Made by a program: the position numbers and the translations under genes. Of a DNA stretch of 64,000 nucleotides, positions 27,217-36,682 are shown in pieces (within the stretch, counting starts at the first letter, position 1; each line of letters begins with the position of its first letter). The notes below the pieces were generated by a model. That model did not search any database. It saw only the letters and a program-made list of their open reading frames with translations, and was not told the DNA's origin. This stretch comes from Collimonas fungivorans (GTDB lineage: Bacteria > Pseudomonadota > Gammaproteobacteria > Burkholderiales > Burkholderiaceae_D). The stretch is from positions 1,178,001-1,242,000 of the forward strand of contig NZ_CP013232.1 of assembly GCF_001584145.1 (NCBI RefSeq). Direction: 5' to 3'.

Positions 27217-28518
27217 TTAATATGCTGCCGGCGTCAGCAAGGCATTGATTTGCTGCAAGTCTTCTTCTTTCAAGGCGCCCACCGCTGACTTCAGCTTCAG
27301 GCTATTCATCAGCGTATCGTAACGCGCCTTGGCCAAATCCCTGCGGGTCGAGTACAGCTGCTGCTGTGCGTTCAGCACGTCGATATTGATGCGCACGCCA
27401 ACCTGATAGCCCAGCCGGTTCGAATCCAGCGACGACTGGCTGGAAATCTCCGCCGCTTCATACGCCTTGATCTGGGCCAGGCCGCTGCTGACACCCAGAT
27501 AGGCCTGGCGCGCATTCAACGCGGCGTTCCTGCGCGCGTTCTCAAGGTCCGAACGTGCCTTGTCTTCCAATGCCACTGCCTGCCGCACGCCGCTATTGAC
27601 GGCGCCGCCGGCGTACAGAGGGATCGTCCACTGGACGCCGATCGAGTTGCTCATCTGCGAAATATTATAAAAAGGTATCGGGCTGCCGCTGACATCAGAG
27701 TGCGCGCGGCTGGCCACCAGGTCGACCGTCGGCAGATGGCCGGCACGGTTCCTCTTGATCTCGTATTTTGCGCTATTGAGCGCAATTTCCTGGCCCACCA
27801 CGCCGAAATTCTGCTGTTCGGCGCTGCTGACCCAGTTCTCGATCGCAGCCGGCTGCGGCGCGCTCAGCTGGACTCCGGCGCGCAGGGTTGCCAGCGGCGC
27901 CGGCGGCTTGCCGATAATCTGCTGCAGCACATTGCGAGCGACTTCGAGGTTGTTGCTGGCGGCGATTTCCTGCGCGATCACCAGATCGTAGCTGGCCTGC
28001 GCCTCGTTGCTGTCGGTAATGGTGGCGGTGCCGACTTCGAAATTGCGCTTGGCTGAAGCCAGCTGCTCGGCAATCGCGCTTTTCTGGGCTTGCAGCGTCG
28101 CCAGCACGTCTTGCGCCGTCAGCGTGTCGAAGTAAGCCTGGCTGACGCGCAGCATCAGGTCTTGTTCAGCCTGGGCAAACTTTACCTCGCCGGCGGCGAC
28201 CGACAGCTTGCTTTCCTGGTACTGCTGCCAATATGCCGGGCGGAACAGCGGCTGGGTAAGCTGCAGGCTGTAATTGTTGGTGATGGTTTTCCAGGATTCC
28301 CCGGCGCGGCTGTAGTTGCCGCCGAAGCCGACTACCGGCAGCAGGGCGGCGCGTCCCTGGATGCTGCTTTCATTGCTGGCGCTGAGCGCATAGCGTGCGC
28401 TGGTGTATACCGGATCGTTGGCCAGCGCTTGCTGATAGGTCTGGACCAGGTCGACTGCATGCGCATTCGCGGCCAGCAACGCGCTTGCGATCAACGAGGC
28501 CATCAGGGTATTGCGCAT
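27217..28518 (-). CDS. tolC: TolC family outer-membrane channel protein
   Basis: A 433-aa type I secretion/efflux outer-membrane channel. A cleavable signal peptide ends near ANAHA, followed by VDLVQTYQQALANDPVYTSA, the classical TolC opening. Two repeated coiled-coil halves follow, the second marked by LEDKARSDLENARRNAALNA and NIDVLNAQQQLYSTRRDL. Unlike the OprM homologue at 20465 it has no lipobox. It lies 70 bp downstream of the rhodanese gene; the pcm-rhodanese-tolC order is commonly seen in betaproteobacteria. Confidence 0.94.
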   Translation of the reverse strand: MRNTLMASLIASALLAANAHAVDLVQTYQQALANDPVYTSARYALSASNESSIQGRAALLPVVGFGGNYSRAGESWKTITNNYSLQLTQPLFRPAYWQQYQESKLSVAAGEVKFAQAEQDLMLRVSQAYFDTLTAQDVLATLQAQKSAIAEQLASAKRNFEVGTATITDSNEAQASYDLVIAQEIAASNNLEVARNVLQQIIGKPPAPLATLRAGVQLSAPQPAAIENWVSSAEQQNFGVVGQEIALNSAKYEIKRNRAGHLPTVDLVASRAHSDVSGSPIPFYNISQMSNSIGVQWTIPLYAGGAVNSGVRQAVALEDKARSDLENARRNAALNARQAYLGVSSGLAQIKAYEAAEISSQSSLDSNRLGYQVGVRINIDVLNAQQQLYSTRRDLAKARYDTLMNSLKLKSAVGALKEEDLQQINALLTPAAY

Positions 28519-28588
28519 TACACTCTCCGGAACAATGGCGGCAGGTAGGTATGATCTGGTTTAAAAGGACCTGAGCAGGGCCTGAGCC

Positions 28589-28912
28589 CTAGTAGGTCGG
28601 CATGGCCGGATCCACCTGCTGCGCCCAGGCGTGGACGCCGCCGGTCAGGTTGCTGACCGCGGAAAATCCTTGACGTTCGAGAAACGCGGCGACCTGCATG
28701 CTGCGCGCGCCGTGGTGGCAGATGCAGACGATCGCCTGGTCCTCTTCCAGGTCATTCAGGCGCGCCGGCACGGTTTGCATCGGCATCAGCTGCGCCGCGG
28801 CGATGTGGCAGGTCTCGTATTCCCAGGGTTCGCGCACGTCCAGCAGCAACGGCGTCGGACGCTGCGGATCGGCGATCCAGGCGGCCAGTTCTGAGGCGGT
28901 GAGATGTTGCAT
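28589..28912 (-). CDS. Single-domain rhodanese-like protein
   Basis: A 107-aa soluble protein that is a single rhodanese domain: LLLDVREPWEYETCHI near the N-terminus and the active-site loop CHHGARS, with the persulfide-forming cysteine present, followed by FSAVSNLTGGVHAWA. Such proteins transfer sulfane sulfur; the physiological acceptor is unknown. The gene starts 8 bp after pcm, so it is probably cotranscribed. Confidence 0.92.
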   Translation of the reverse strand: MQHLTASELAAWIADPQRPTPLLLDVREPWEYETCHIAAAQLMPMQTVPARLNDLEEDQAIVCICHHGARSMQVAAFLERQGFSAVSNLTGGVHAWAQQVDPAMPTY

Positions 28913-28920
28913 GGGCAGGC

Positions 28921-29586
28921 TTAGAATTTGAATTGGGAGTGAACGGCAGCTTCGCGCAGCGGTTTGACGTTGGTTTCAAACAGGTGCACCGTGCTGTAGT
29001 TGCTTTCCGTGGTACGGGTGATGATCTGTGCCGACATTACCGGCGCTTCGCCCAGGATGGCGACAATCCGGCCGCCGACATTGAGTTGCTTGAGGAAGGC
29101 GTCAGGCAGCGTCGACAGCGAGCCGGAAATCACGATCACGTCGTAGGTCTTGCTTGCGCCCTGGTCCCAGCCCTGGGCGCCGTTGCCAAGCACTACCTCG
29201 ACATTGGTGATGCCGTAGGCAGCCAGGTTCTTTTCGGCCAGCGCTTTCAGATCGGGATCGATTTCTACCGTCGTCACATGCCTCGCCTTGTAGCACAGCA
29301 AGGCAGCCATGTAACCGGAGCCGGCGCCGATCTCCAGCACTTGCTCATGTTTCTTCACGGCAGCTTGCTGCAGCAGGCGCGCTTCAACCTTGGGCGCGAG
29401 CATGCTTTCGCCGTTCGGGCCAGGCAGCGGGATTTCGGTATCGGAAAACGCCAGGCTCTTGTAAGCGGCAGGAACGAATTCCTCGCGCCGTACTACCGTC
29501 AGCAATTCCAGCACGTCCAGTTCCAGCACGTTCCAAGGGCGAATTTGCTGTTCGATCATGTTGAAGCGGGCTTGTTCGATATTCAT
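28921..29586 (-). CDS. pcm: Protein-L-isoaspartate O-methyltransferase family protein
   Basis: A 221-aa SAM-dependent methyltransferase of the PCMT family. The opening MNIEQARFNMIEQQIRPWNV followed by EFVPAAYKSLAFSDTEIPL is that of the betaproteobacterial variant. Motif I is VLEIGAGSGYMAALL and the post-I strand is VTTVEIDPDLKALAEKNL. Members repair isoaspartyl residues, but this subgroup is diverged and often annotated only as PCMT-like, so the exact substrate is uncertain. Confidence 0.88.
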   Translation of the reverse strand: MNIEQARFNMIEQQIRPWNVLELDVLELLTVVRREEFVPAAYKSLAFSDTEIPLPGPNGESMLAPKVEARLLQQAAVKKHEQVLEIGAGSGYMAALLCYKARHVTTVEIDPDLKALAEKNLAAYGITNVEVVLGNGAQGWDQGASKTYDVIVISGSLSTLPDAFLKQLNVGGRIVAILGEAPVMSAQIITRTTESNYSTVHLFETNVKPLREAAVHSQFKF

Positions 29587-29654
29587 GGTTAAGGCTCGGT
29601 AGTGAAAATAAAGGGCTCATTCTATCAAAGCCCACCCTCAAATCCTATTGCACG

Positions 29655-30293
29655 CTACGGTTTGCTGAGCAAGCCGTGCAGGCAAAGATCGATAAAACTG
29701 TCCAGGTAACTGCCTGCATCCACCGGCTCTACGTGGCAGGGGTTGAGCGGTTGTTGCCACATCATCAGCATGATCACCGGAGCGATCAGCACGTTGGCGG
29801 TCTGGCGCACGTCGATCGCGCGAAATTCGCCGCGCTCTATGCCACGCTGCAGCATGCGCATGATCATGGCTTCGCCGCGTTCGCTGACTTCTTCGCGGTG
29901 GAACGCCGCCAGCTCAGGGAAATTGCCCGATTCGGCCATCAGCAGCTTGGTGATGCCGGCCAGCTTGGTGGCGCCGATCTGCTCCCACCAGCCCAGCAGG
30001 ATTTCGCGGAACAGGTCGGCGCTTGGGCCCTGGTAGCCATCGATGATATCTTCCGCTTCCGCCAGCGCCGGCAAGATGTTTTCACGCACCACCGCCTTGA
30101 ACAACTCTTCCTTGCTCTCGAAATACAGGTACAGCGTGCCCTTGGATACACCAGCCAGGGCGGCGACGTCGCCCAGCCGGGTGGCGGCGAATCCGCGTTC
30201 GACGAACAGGTCCAGCGCGGCCGCCAGCAGTTCCTGCGGGCGCGCTTCCTTGCGTCTTGCCCAGCGGGGTTTGGAGCTGAAAGGGCAGTTCAT
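29655..30293 (-). CDS. TetR/AcrR family transcriptional regulator
   Basis: A 212-aa regulator. The N-terminal HTH is clear: LLAAALDLFVERGFAATRLG, DVAALAGVSKGTLYLYFESK, EELFKAVV, preceded by a basic stretch. The C-terminal domain resembles TetR_C_11 types. It is the first gene of the minus-strand run leading into pcm, rhodanese and tolC, 68 bp upstream of pcm, and may regulate them; no operator was recognised. Confidence 0.88.
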   Translation of the reverse strand: MNCPFSSKPRWARRKEARPQELLAAALDLFVERGFAATRLGDVAALAGVSKGTLYLYFESKEELFKAVVRENILPALAEAEDIIDGYQGPSADLFREILLGWWEQIGATKLAGITKLLMAESGNFPELAAFHREEVSERGEAMIMRMLQRGIERGEFRAIDVRQTANVLIAPVIMLMMWQQPLNPCHVEPVDAGSYLDSFIDLCLHGLLSKP

Positions 30294-30493
30294 GAATACT
30301 TGCTATCTTCAATTAATGACTTAAGAGTCAGTAATGTAAGCGGCAACCGTGGGAGTGTCAAGAAGGGTTGGCGCGTGCGCTGGAACTTGGGGCATGCACG
30401 GCGATTGCCGGTAGAATCTGGCCTTCGGTTAAATCGGCATTGTCACAGGTTTCGGATGTTTGCAAAAAATACATGGATCGGCGAGGGTGGGGA

Positions 30494-30775
30494 ATGAGCG
30501 CGCAAATGGGTGCGCAAGGCAGCGCTTGCCGCCCGGATTGCGGCGCCTGCTGCACGGCGCCGTCGATCTCGTCGCCTATCCCCGGCATGCCCGGCGGTAA
30601 ACCGGCGGGCGTGCGCTGCATCCAGCTGGACCAGTCCAATCTTTGCCGGATTTTCGGCAGTCCCGACCGTCCCGCGGTATGCGCCAGCCTGCAGCCGGCG
30701 CCGGATATGTGCGGCAGTTCCCGGGCGCATGCGATGCATTACCTGGCAACGCTGGAACGTTTAACCGCCGCGTAG
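30494..30775 (+). CDS. YkgJ-type cysteine-cluster protein
   Basis: A short protein (93 aa from the ATG at 30494) rich in cysteines: CRPDCGACC near the start, then [13 protein letters not shown] and [12 protein letters not shown]. This spacing is that of the YkgJ/CxxCxxCC family thought to bind zinc or an Fe-S cluster. The function is unknown. The frame extends 42 codons further upstream, but that part lacks family similarity and a GGTGGGG sequence lies just before the chosen ATG. Confidence 0.78.
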   Translation: MSAQMGAQGSACRPDCGACCTAPSISSPIPGMPGGKPAGVRCIQLDQSNLCRIFGSPDRPAVCASLQPAPDMCGSSRAHAMHYLATLERLTAA

Positions 30776-30777
30776 GG

Positions 30778-30793
30778 TCTGTCTGCAGACAGA
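30778..30793. other. 16-bp perfect palindrome between ykgJ-like gene and DUF1439 gene
   Basis: TCTGTCTGCAGACAGA is perfectly self-complementary and sits 16 bp upstream of the DUF1439 start, just before the AAGGAAA ribosome-site region. It could be a small hairpin or an operator; there is no T-run, so it is not a terminator. Confidence 0.4.
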
Positions 30794-30808
30794 ATAAGGA
30801 AAATCCGA

Positions 30809-31381
30809 ATGCAAATGAAAAATTACATGCCTGTTACGAAAATGCCAGTGCTGCTGGGTTTGCTGGCGACGTTGCTGTTGTCTTCCTGTGCGGCCCTGAT
30901 CGGACCGCGCGATGTCGAATTTCCATTGGCTAAATTGCAGCAATCGGTAGACAAGCGCTTGCCGTTTTCCCAGCGGTACCTGGGCCTGTTCGAAATAACT
31001 GCCGACAAGGCCCAGCTCAGCTTGCCGCCCGAGCAGAACCGCCTCGCCATGACAACCGACGTGATCCTGACCATGCCGCTGCTGGGCAAGTCGTGGAACG
31101 GCAAGATGGCGATTTCGGGCGTGCTGTTCCTGGACAACCCGCATAACGCGGTGACCTTGCAGGAGCCGAAGCTGGACAGCCTGGTGCTAGATGGCCTCGA
31201 CAATACCTACGCTGCGCAAGTCACCCAGATCGGCAATCTGCTGGCGCATCAGCTGCTGACCAACCTGCCGCTGTATACCTTCAAACCGGAAGACCTGCGT
31301 TATGCCGGCGTCGCGTTCATGCCGACAAAAATCGGCACCAGGGCGGAAAATCTGGTGGTCACGTTTGAACCGGTAAAATAG
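30809..31381 (+). CDS. DUF1439 (YceB-like) lipoprotein
   Basis: A 190-aa lipoprotein with signal LLGLLATLLLSSC and a mature domain beginning AALIGPRDVEFPLAKLQQSV, the DUF1439/YceB pattern. The body is beta-rich (LSLPPEQNRLAMTTDVILTM), consistent with a SMP/TULIP-like lipid-binding fold suggested for this family. AAGGAAAAT precedes the start. The role is unknown; envelope lipid handling is plausible. Confidence 0.85.
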   Translation: MQMKNYMPVTKMPVLLGLLATLLLSSCAALIGPRDVEFPLAKLQQSVDKRLPFSQRYLGLFEITADKAQLSLPPEQNRLAMTTDVILTMPLLGKSWNGKMAISGVLFLDNPHNAVTLQEPKLDSLVLDGLDNTYAAQVTQIGNLLAHQLLTNLPLYTFKPEDLRYAGVAFMPTKIGTRAENLVVTFEPVK

Positions 31382-31480
31382 CCGGCAAGTTTTAAGACAA
31401 CACTCGCAACAATACGACTGCCAGGGCGGTATCATTCGCCCCGGCGCTTGATTTCTTTTCTCTTACTACTCCCACACTAC

Positions 31481-32325
31481 ATGGATATTATTCTCGCGTT
31501 AAAAGTGCTCATCATGGGCCTGGTCGAGGGATTCACCGAATTCCTGCCTATCTCGTCGACCGCCACCTGATCCTGGCCGGCAGCTTGCTCGATTTCACCG
31601 CCGACATCACGCGCGAAAAAGCCGAAGTGTTCGAGATTGCGATCCAGGCTGGCGCGATTTTCGCAGTGTGCTGGGAATACCGGGCCCGCATCGGCGCGGT
31701 CCTGCGCGGCCTGACCAGCGATCCCAAGGCGCGCAAGCTGGTCGTCAACCTGGTCATCGCCTTTGTGCCGGCCGCGCTGCTGGGACTTTTTTTCAGCAAG
31801 ATGATCAAGGAAAAACTGTTTGCGCCCTTGCCGGTGGCGATTGCGCTGATCGTCGGCGGTTTCATCATCCTGTGGGTCGAGCGCCGCAACAAGGGCGGCG
31901 ACCGCGTCGCCCGGGTCGAATCGGTGGACGACATGAGCGCGCTGGACGCCTTGAAGATCGGCGTGGCCCAGGCGTTTGCGCTGATTCCCGGCACCAGCCG
32001 TTCCGGCGCCACGATCATCGGCGGCATGATGTTCGGCCTGTCGCGCAAGGCGGCCACCGAGTTTTCGTTTTTCCTGGCGATTCCCACCTTGTTTGCCGCC
32101 ACCATCTATTCGCTGTACAAGGACCGCGCGCTGCTGTCGGCTGCCGACATCCCGCTGTTTTCGATCGGCACAGTCGCCGCGTTTGTCTCGGCATTCTTGT
32201 GCGTACGCTGGTTGCTGCGTTACATCAGCAGCCACGATTTCACTGCATTTGCCTGGTACCGTATCGTGTTCGGCCTGGTGGTGATCGTGACCGGCTACAC
32301 CGGCTGGGTGAACTGGACGCATTGA
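31481..32325 (+). pseudogene. uppP: Undecaprenyl-diphosphatase UppP (BacA), frameshifted in catalytic motif
   Basis: UppP dephosphorylates undecaprenyl diphosphate at the inner membrane. ATG at 31481 starts [20 protein letters not shown] then FLPISST, the correct family N-terminus. The next bases read ACCGCCACCTGA (31559-31570), giving a stop at 31568. Inserting one G (ACC-GGC-CAC-CTG) restores SSTGHLIL, and the rest of the protein is open in the shifted frame to 32325, including [13 protein letters not shown]. So a single-base loss near 31561 disrupts the reading frame exactly at the conserved histidine. It is either a real pseudogene or a sequencing error; the downstream part shows no other decay. 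The stop codon region carries a 14-bp tandem duplication. Confidence 0.85.
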
Positions 32326-32340
32326 GCTGGACGCATTGAG
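32313..32340 (+). repeat. Perfect 14-bp tandem duplication over the uppP stop codon
   Basis: CTGGACGCATTGAG occurs twice back to back (32313-32326 and 32327-32340); the first copy contains the TGA stop of uppP. This looks like a recent slippage event. Confidence 0.85.
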
Positions 32341-32405
32341 CCGGGCCTGCGGCAAAAGAGTTATCCAGGCGAGTTATCCGGGTCTTGAACGAACAGGAGG
32401 GTGTT

Positions 32406-33278
32406 GTGGCAGGTGTATGTTCCGCTGGTACCGATATCGGGTTTGCATCGCTGGATTACGTGCAGGTCGCGATCCTTGGCGTAATTCAGGGCATCTCTGA
32501 GCTATTGCCGATTTCTTCCACTGCGCACATGCGCATCGTCCCGGCCATACTGGGCTGGCACGATCCCGGCTCGGCGTTTTCGGCGGCGATGCAGCTGGCG
32601 GCGCTGGCGGCCGTGGTCAGCTACTTCTGGCGCGACGTGCGCGAGGTGACCGTCGGCAGCATCACCGCGGTGCGCGAGCGTAATTTCAGCAGTCCGCCGT
32701 TCCGTCTCGGGGTGGCGATCATCCTGGCGACGATTCCGATCGGCATCGCCGGGCTGGCGCTGGCGCCGGTGCTGAACGCCTGCGGCTCGCCGCTGCGCAG
32801 CCTGAGCGTGATCGGTTACGCCTGCATCGCCATGGGACTGCTGCTGGCGATTGCCGAACTGAGTTGCCGCCATCGCCGCACGGTCGGCGAGATGCGTTTG
32901 CGCGACGCCTTGATCGTCGGCCTGGCGCAGGTAGGAGCGCTGATTCCGGGCGTGTCGCGTTCCGGTTCGACCCTGACTGCCGCCTTGTTTCTCAACTTCA
33001 AGCGTGAAGAAGCGGCGCGTTTCTCTTTCCTGCTCGGCTTGCCTGCGATCGCGCTGGCCGGCTTGAAAGAGTTGCTGGTTTTGTTCCACCTGCATATGCC
33101 GCTGGAGACCTGGATGCTGCTGATTTTCGGCCTGGTGGTCGCCAGCATCTCGGCTTTCGGCGCGATCTGGGGATTGATGAAATTCCTGGAGAAGTTTTCC
33201 ACCTGGCCGTTCATCGTGTATCGCATCGCCTTGGGGGTTTTCCTTCTGGTGGCTGTGCACAACGGGTTCCTTAGCTAA
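32406..33278 (+). CDS. uppP2: Undecaprenyl-diphosphatase paralogue (UppP/BacA family)
   Basis: A 290-aa polytopic membrane protein. Family motifs are [16 protein letters not shown], where (Q/E)G-x-x-E and SST are kept but the usual G before H is A, and [17 protein letters not shown] with the essential PGxSRS. The GTG at 32406 is chosen because AGGAGG (32395-32400) stands 5 nt upstream; the TTG at 32385 is less likely. It lies 80 bp downstream of the frameshifted uppP and might supply undecaprenyl phosphate recycling if that gene is dead. Divergent members of this family can act on other lipid phosphates. Confidence 0.87.
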   Translation: MAGVCSAGTDIGFASLDYVQVAILGVIQGISELLPISSTAHMRIVPAILGWHDPGSAFSAAMQLAALAAVVSYFWRDVREVTVGSITAVRERNFSSPPFRLGVAIILATIPIGIAGLALAPVLNACGSPLRSLSVIGYACIAMGLLLAIAELSCRHRRTVGEMRLRDALIVGLAQVGALIPGVSRSGSTLTAALFLNFKREEAARFSFLLGLPAIALAGLKELLVLFHLHMPLETWMLLIFGLVVASISAFGAIWGLMKFLEKFSTWPFIVYRIALGVFLLVAVHNGFLS

Positions 33279-33289
33279 ATGAATATTTG

Positions 33290-35134
33290 ATGTCACACTC
33301 GCCACATCCAGACGTATCCGCCGGTTCCGACCCGCAAGCACTCCACATACTGCAAACGGTATTCGGTTACCCCTCTTTCCGTGGCCAGCAGGCTGAGATT
33401 GTCAGCCACGTAGCCAACGGCGGCGATGCGCTGGTATTGATGCCGACAGGCGGCGGCAAGTCGCTGTGCTACCAGATCCCGGCCTTGCTGCGGGACGGCG
33501 TCGGCGTGGTGGTGTCGCCGCTGATCGCGCTGATGCAGGACCAGGTCGATGCGCTGGCCGAAGTCGGCGTGCGCGCCGCCTTCCTGAATTCGACACAGAC
33601 CTACGAAGAAGCCTCGCAGATCGAACGCCGCGTGCGCAGCGGCGATCTCGACCTGGTATATGTAGCGCCGGAGCGCCTGCTGACGCCGCGCTGCCTGGAC
33701 CTGCTGGAATCGTCCAAGATCGCCCTGTTCGCGATCGACGAGGCGCACTGCGTTTCACAATGGGGGCATGATTTCCGGCCCGAATACATCAAGCTGTCGA
33801 TCTTGCACGAGCGTTTTCCGCAAGTGCCGCGGATTGCGCTGACGGCCACCGCCGACCAGCAGACCCGCGAGGAAATCGCGCTGCGCCTGCAACTGGAGCA
33901 GGGCGCGCGTTTCGTTTCCTCTTTCGACCGGCCCAACATCCGTTACCAGATTGTCGAGAAGGCCAACGGCCGCAAGCAGTTGCTCGATTTCATCCAGAGC
34001 GAGCACGCCGGCGACGCCGGCATCGTGTATTGCCTGTCGCGCAAGAAGGTTGAAGAGACGGCTGAATTCCTGGAGCAGCAGGGGATACAGGCCTTGCCGT
34101 ACCACGCCGGCATGGACTATGCCCAGCGGACCAAGAACCAGGGGCGGTTCCTGCGTGAAGACGGCATCGTGATGGTGGCCACCATCGCCTTCGGCATGGG
34201 GATCGACAAGCCGGATGTACGTTTTGTCGCCCATCTGGACCTGCCGAAAAGCATAGAGGGTTATTACCAGGAAACCGGCCGCGCAGGCCGCGACGGCGGC
34301 CCCGCCAACGCCTGGATGGCGTATGGCTTGCAGGACGTGGTGCAGCAGCGGCGCATGATAGATGAGTCGGAAGCCGGCGAAGTCTTCAAGCGGGTGCTGG
34401 GCGTCAAGCTCGATGCGATGCTCGGCCTGTGCGAGACCTTGCATTGCCGGCGTGTGCGTTTGCTGGATTATTTCGGCCAGGGCTCCGAACGCTGCGGCAA
34501 TTGCGACACCTGCATGAGTCCGCCGGTGTCGTTCGACGCCACGGTGGTGGTGCAAAAGCTGTTGTCGACGATCTACCGGGTCGACCAGCGGTTTGGCGCG
34601 ATGCATGTGATGGATGTCTTGCGCGGCATCGATTCCGACAAGATCAAGCAATGGCGTCACGAGCAGCTTTCCACCTTTGGCATCGGCAGCGACCGCAGCG
34701 AAGCCGAATGGCGGGCCATCTTGCGGCAGTCGATTGCGCTGGGCCTGATCACGGTCGACCATGAAGCCTACAGCGCGCTCAAGCTGACCGACGCCGCGCG
34801 GCCGGTATTGCGCGGCGAGCAGCCGGTGCAGTTGCGGCAGTACCAGAAACCGGTCAAGCAGAAACGCAGCGGCAGCAAGCCCAAGGGTTATGTCGAAACC
34901 GACCTGTCGACGCTGGAGCAGGCGATTTTCGAGAAACTGCGCTGGTGGCGGGTCGAGACTGCACGCAAGCACAACGTGCCGGCCTACGTCATCTTCCACG
35001 ACGCCACCATGCGCGAAATCGCCAAGGCGCAGCCGTCATCCCTGGATGATCTGCGCGGCGTCAGCGGCGTCGGCGAGAAGAAGCTGGAGACTTACGGCGC
35101 TGAAATTGTCGAGCTGATTGCCGAGTTTGCCTGA
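33290..35134 (+). CDS. recQ: ATP-dependent DNA helicase RecQ
   Basis: A 614-aa 3'-5' DNA helicase. Motif I is [16 protein letters not shown], motif II is [20 protein letters not shown], motif VI is [11 protein letters not shown]. The RQC zinc cysteines are visible in [17 protein letters not shown] and CGNCDTC. A C-terminal HRDC domain begins near [11 protein letters not shown] and has the typical [13 protein letters not shown]. The ATG at 33290 follows a TTG that could also start translation. It stands alone, between uppP2 and the convergent rubB. Confidence 0.96.
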   Translation: MSHSPHPDVSAGSDPQALHILQTVFGYPSFRGQQAEIVSHVANGGDALVLMPTGGGKSLCYQIPALLRDGVGVVVSPLIALMQDQVDALAEVGVRAAFLNSTQTYEEASQIERRVRSGDLDLVYVAPERLLTPRCLDLLESSKIALFAIDEAHCVSQWGHDFRPEYIKLSILHERFPQVPRIALTATADQQTREEIALRLQLEQGARFVSSFDRPNIRYQIVEKANGRKQLLDFIQSEHAGDAGIVYCLSRKKVEETAEFLEQQGIQALPYHAGMDYAQRTKNQGRFLREDGIVMVATIAFGMGIDKPDVRFVAHLDLPKSIEGYYQETGRAGRDGGPANAWMAYGLQDVVQQRRMIDESEAGEVFKRVLGVKLDAMLGLCETLHCRRVRLLDYFGQGSERCGNCDTCMSPPVSFDATVVVQKLLSTIYRVDQRFGAMHVMDVLRGIDSDKIKQWRHEQLSTFGIGSDRSEAEWRAILRQSIALGLITVDHEAYSALKLTDAARPVLRGEQPVQLRQYQKPVKQKRSGSKPKGYVETDLSTLEQAIFEKLRWWRVETARKHNVPAYVIFHDATMREIAKAQPSSLDDLRGVSGVGEKKLETYGAEIVELIAEFA

Positions 35135-35172
35135 CATCCCGGAGGCGCTCGACGGCAGCGCCGCTCAATTCC

Positions 35173-36351
35173 TTAAATCGTCGTACCCAAGGCTGCCATC
35201 AGGGCTTGCCGGATTTTCGCCTCTTGCGGCGCCACTCCAAAACCCACCATCACCCCTTGCGCATCAAAGAAACGGCAAATGGTGGTCGCGCCATCCAGTT
35301 CGGTTTCCCAGCGGCCGGCCGCCACCGCGTGCGACGGCGGCGGCACCAGCGCCAGCGGATAGCTCGGGGTCTTGACGATCACCGGTGAATGCTTCAGGTC
35401 GATCGCGGTATCTTCACCCGTCAGGGTCTTGGCAATCGCGCGTGCCGCGGTAAGGATAGGCGCGATGTATGGCAGGGGACTGGTGCGGCCTTCGCTGTCG
35501 ACGCGATACTCGGCGCAATCCCCTAGCGCATAGACATCGGCAGCGCTGGTGCGGCCATGGCTGTCAATCATGATGCCGCGGCCAGTAGCCAATTTGGCTG
35601 CCTGCGCCAACGCCAGGTCAGGGCGCAGGCCGACAGCGGACAGGACAACATCGGCAATCACTGCTTCGCCGTTCGACAAGGTGAGCTTGATCGCGCCGTC
35701 GGCATGGTCGATGCTGGCGGCGGTGGTTCCTAGCTGGAGGGCGATGCCGCGGGCAGTCAGCGCTGCCTGCAAACCTTGCGACAAAGCCGGTGCCGCCAGT
35801 GCTGCCAAAGGCAGGGAATTGGGATCGATCAGCGTCACCGTGTGGCCATGCGCGGCCAAGTCGTCGGCAAACTCGCAACCGATCAGGCCGGCGCCCAGGA
35901 TTGCTACCCGCGCCGTTGCCTGTTGATCCGGCAGCAGCTTGGCGCGGAAGGTGGCGTAGTCTTCGATGTGATTGACCGACAGCACGCGGTCAGCAGCGTC
36001 GCCGGCGATGTTCAGGCGGATAGGCTGGGCGCCGACGGCAATCACCAGCTGCGCATATTCGAAAGCGCCGCTGCTGGTGTCGACCACCTTGGCCGCGGTG
36101 TCGATGCCCTTGACCCGGGTCTTGGTCATGATGTGGGCGCCGACCTGCTCAGCCATCTGCACCGCGCTTTGCGAGATCAGCTGCGCAGCCAGTTTCTTTT
36201 GCGCGAAGGCGTTGGACAGCATCGGCTTCGAATAGAAACCGCCATCGTCGGCAGTAATGATCAGCAGCGCCGCTGTCTTGTCCAGCTTGCGCACCTCGCG
36301 CGCCAGAGAATATGCAGCCATGCCGGCGCCGATGATGATGATGGGTTTCAT
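35173..36351 (-). CDS. rubB: FAD-dependent NAD(P)H oxidoreductase, rubredoxin reductase type
   Basis: A 392-aa flavoprotein of the pyridine nucleotide-disulfide oxidoreductase family. The FAD-binding glycine motif starts the protein (IIIIGAGMAAYSLAREVRKL), the NAD(P)-binding one is VAILGAGLIGCEFADDLAAH, and the second FAD motif is DVYALGDCAEY. The segment FYSKPMLSNAFAQKK is characteristic of rubredoxin-NAD(+) reductases such as Pseudomonas AlkT/RubB. No rubredoxin gene is adjacent in the window, so the electron acceptor is unproven. Confidence 0.85.
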   Translation of the reverse strand: MKPIIIIGAGMAAYSLAREVRKLDKTAALLIITADDGGFYSKPMLSNAFAQKKLAAQLISQSAVQMAEQVGAHIMTKTRVKGIDTAAKVVDTSSGAFEYAQLVIAVGAQPIRLNIAGDAADRVLSVNHIEDYATFRAKLLPDQQATARVAILGAGLIGCEFADDLAAHGHTVTLIDPNSLPLAALAAPALSQGLQAALTARGIALQLGTTAASIDHADGAIKLTLSNGEAVIADVVLSAVGLRPDLALAQAAKLATGRGIMIDSHGRTSAADVYALGDCAEYRVDSEGRTSPLPYIAPILTAARAIAKTLTGEDTAIDLKHSPVIVKTPSYPLALVPPPSHAVAAGRWETELDGATTICRFFDAQGVMVGFGVAPQEAKIRQALMAALGTTI

Positions 36352-36682
36352 GAATGTCCTGAAGGATGGTTGGCGGTAGCGAGGAACGCGACGTGTGGCA
36401 TGCTCGCCGCCGCAATATTTGCGGCGGCTAATTTTACAACAAGCGCCTGGATCTCAATCATTTCAAAATTTGGCCCGACGGCGGAATTTCAGATGAACAT
36501 ATCTCAGTGAGTTGATTATATGTATAGGGTCAATAGTTTTTAAGATTGTATTTAAATAATTTAATAGTTTTTATAAATTATCCTATGAAATAGCCATTCA
36601 CCATGCGAAATTCACATAATCGGCCGCGACCAGTCTGATAAAATCAAGGACTTTCACTTGTTACGCTTGGGGACAGACGCAT
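36352..36682. other. Divergent promoter region between rubB and maeB
   Basis: A 331-bp intergenic stretch that becomes very AT-rich at 36500-36620 (for example TTTAAATAATTTAATAG), then returns to mixed composition. It should contain promoters for both divergent genes. No ORF, RNA gene, inverted-repeat operator or sigma-54 match was seen. Confidence 0.5.
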
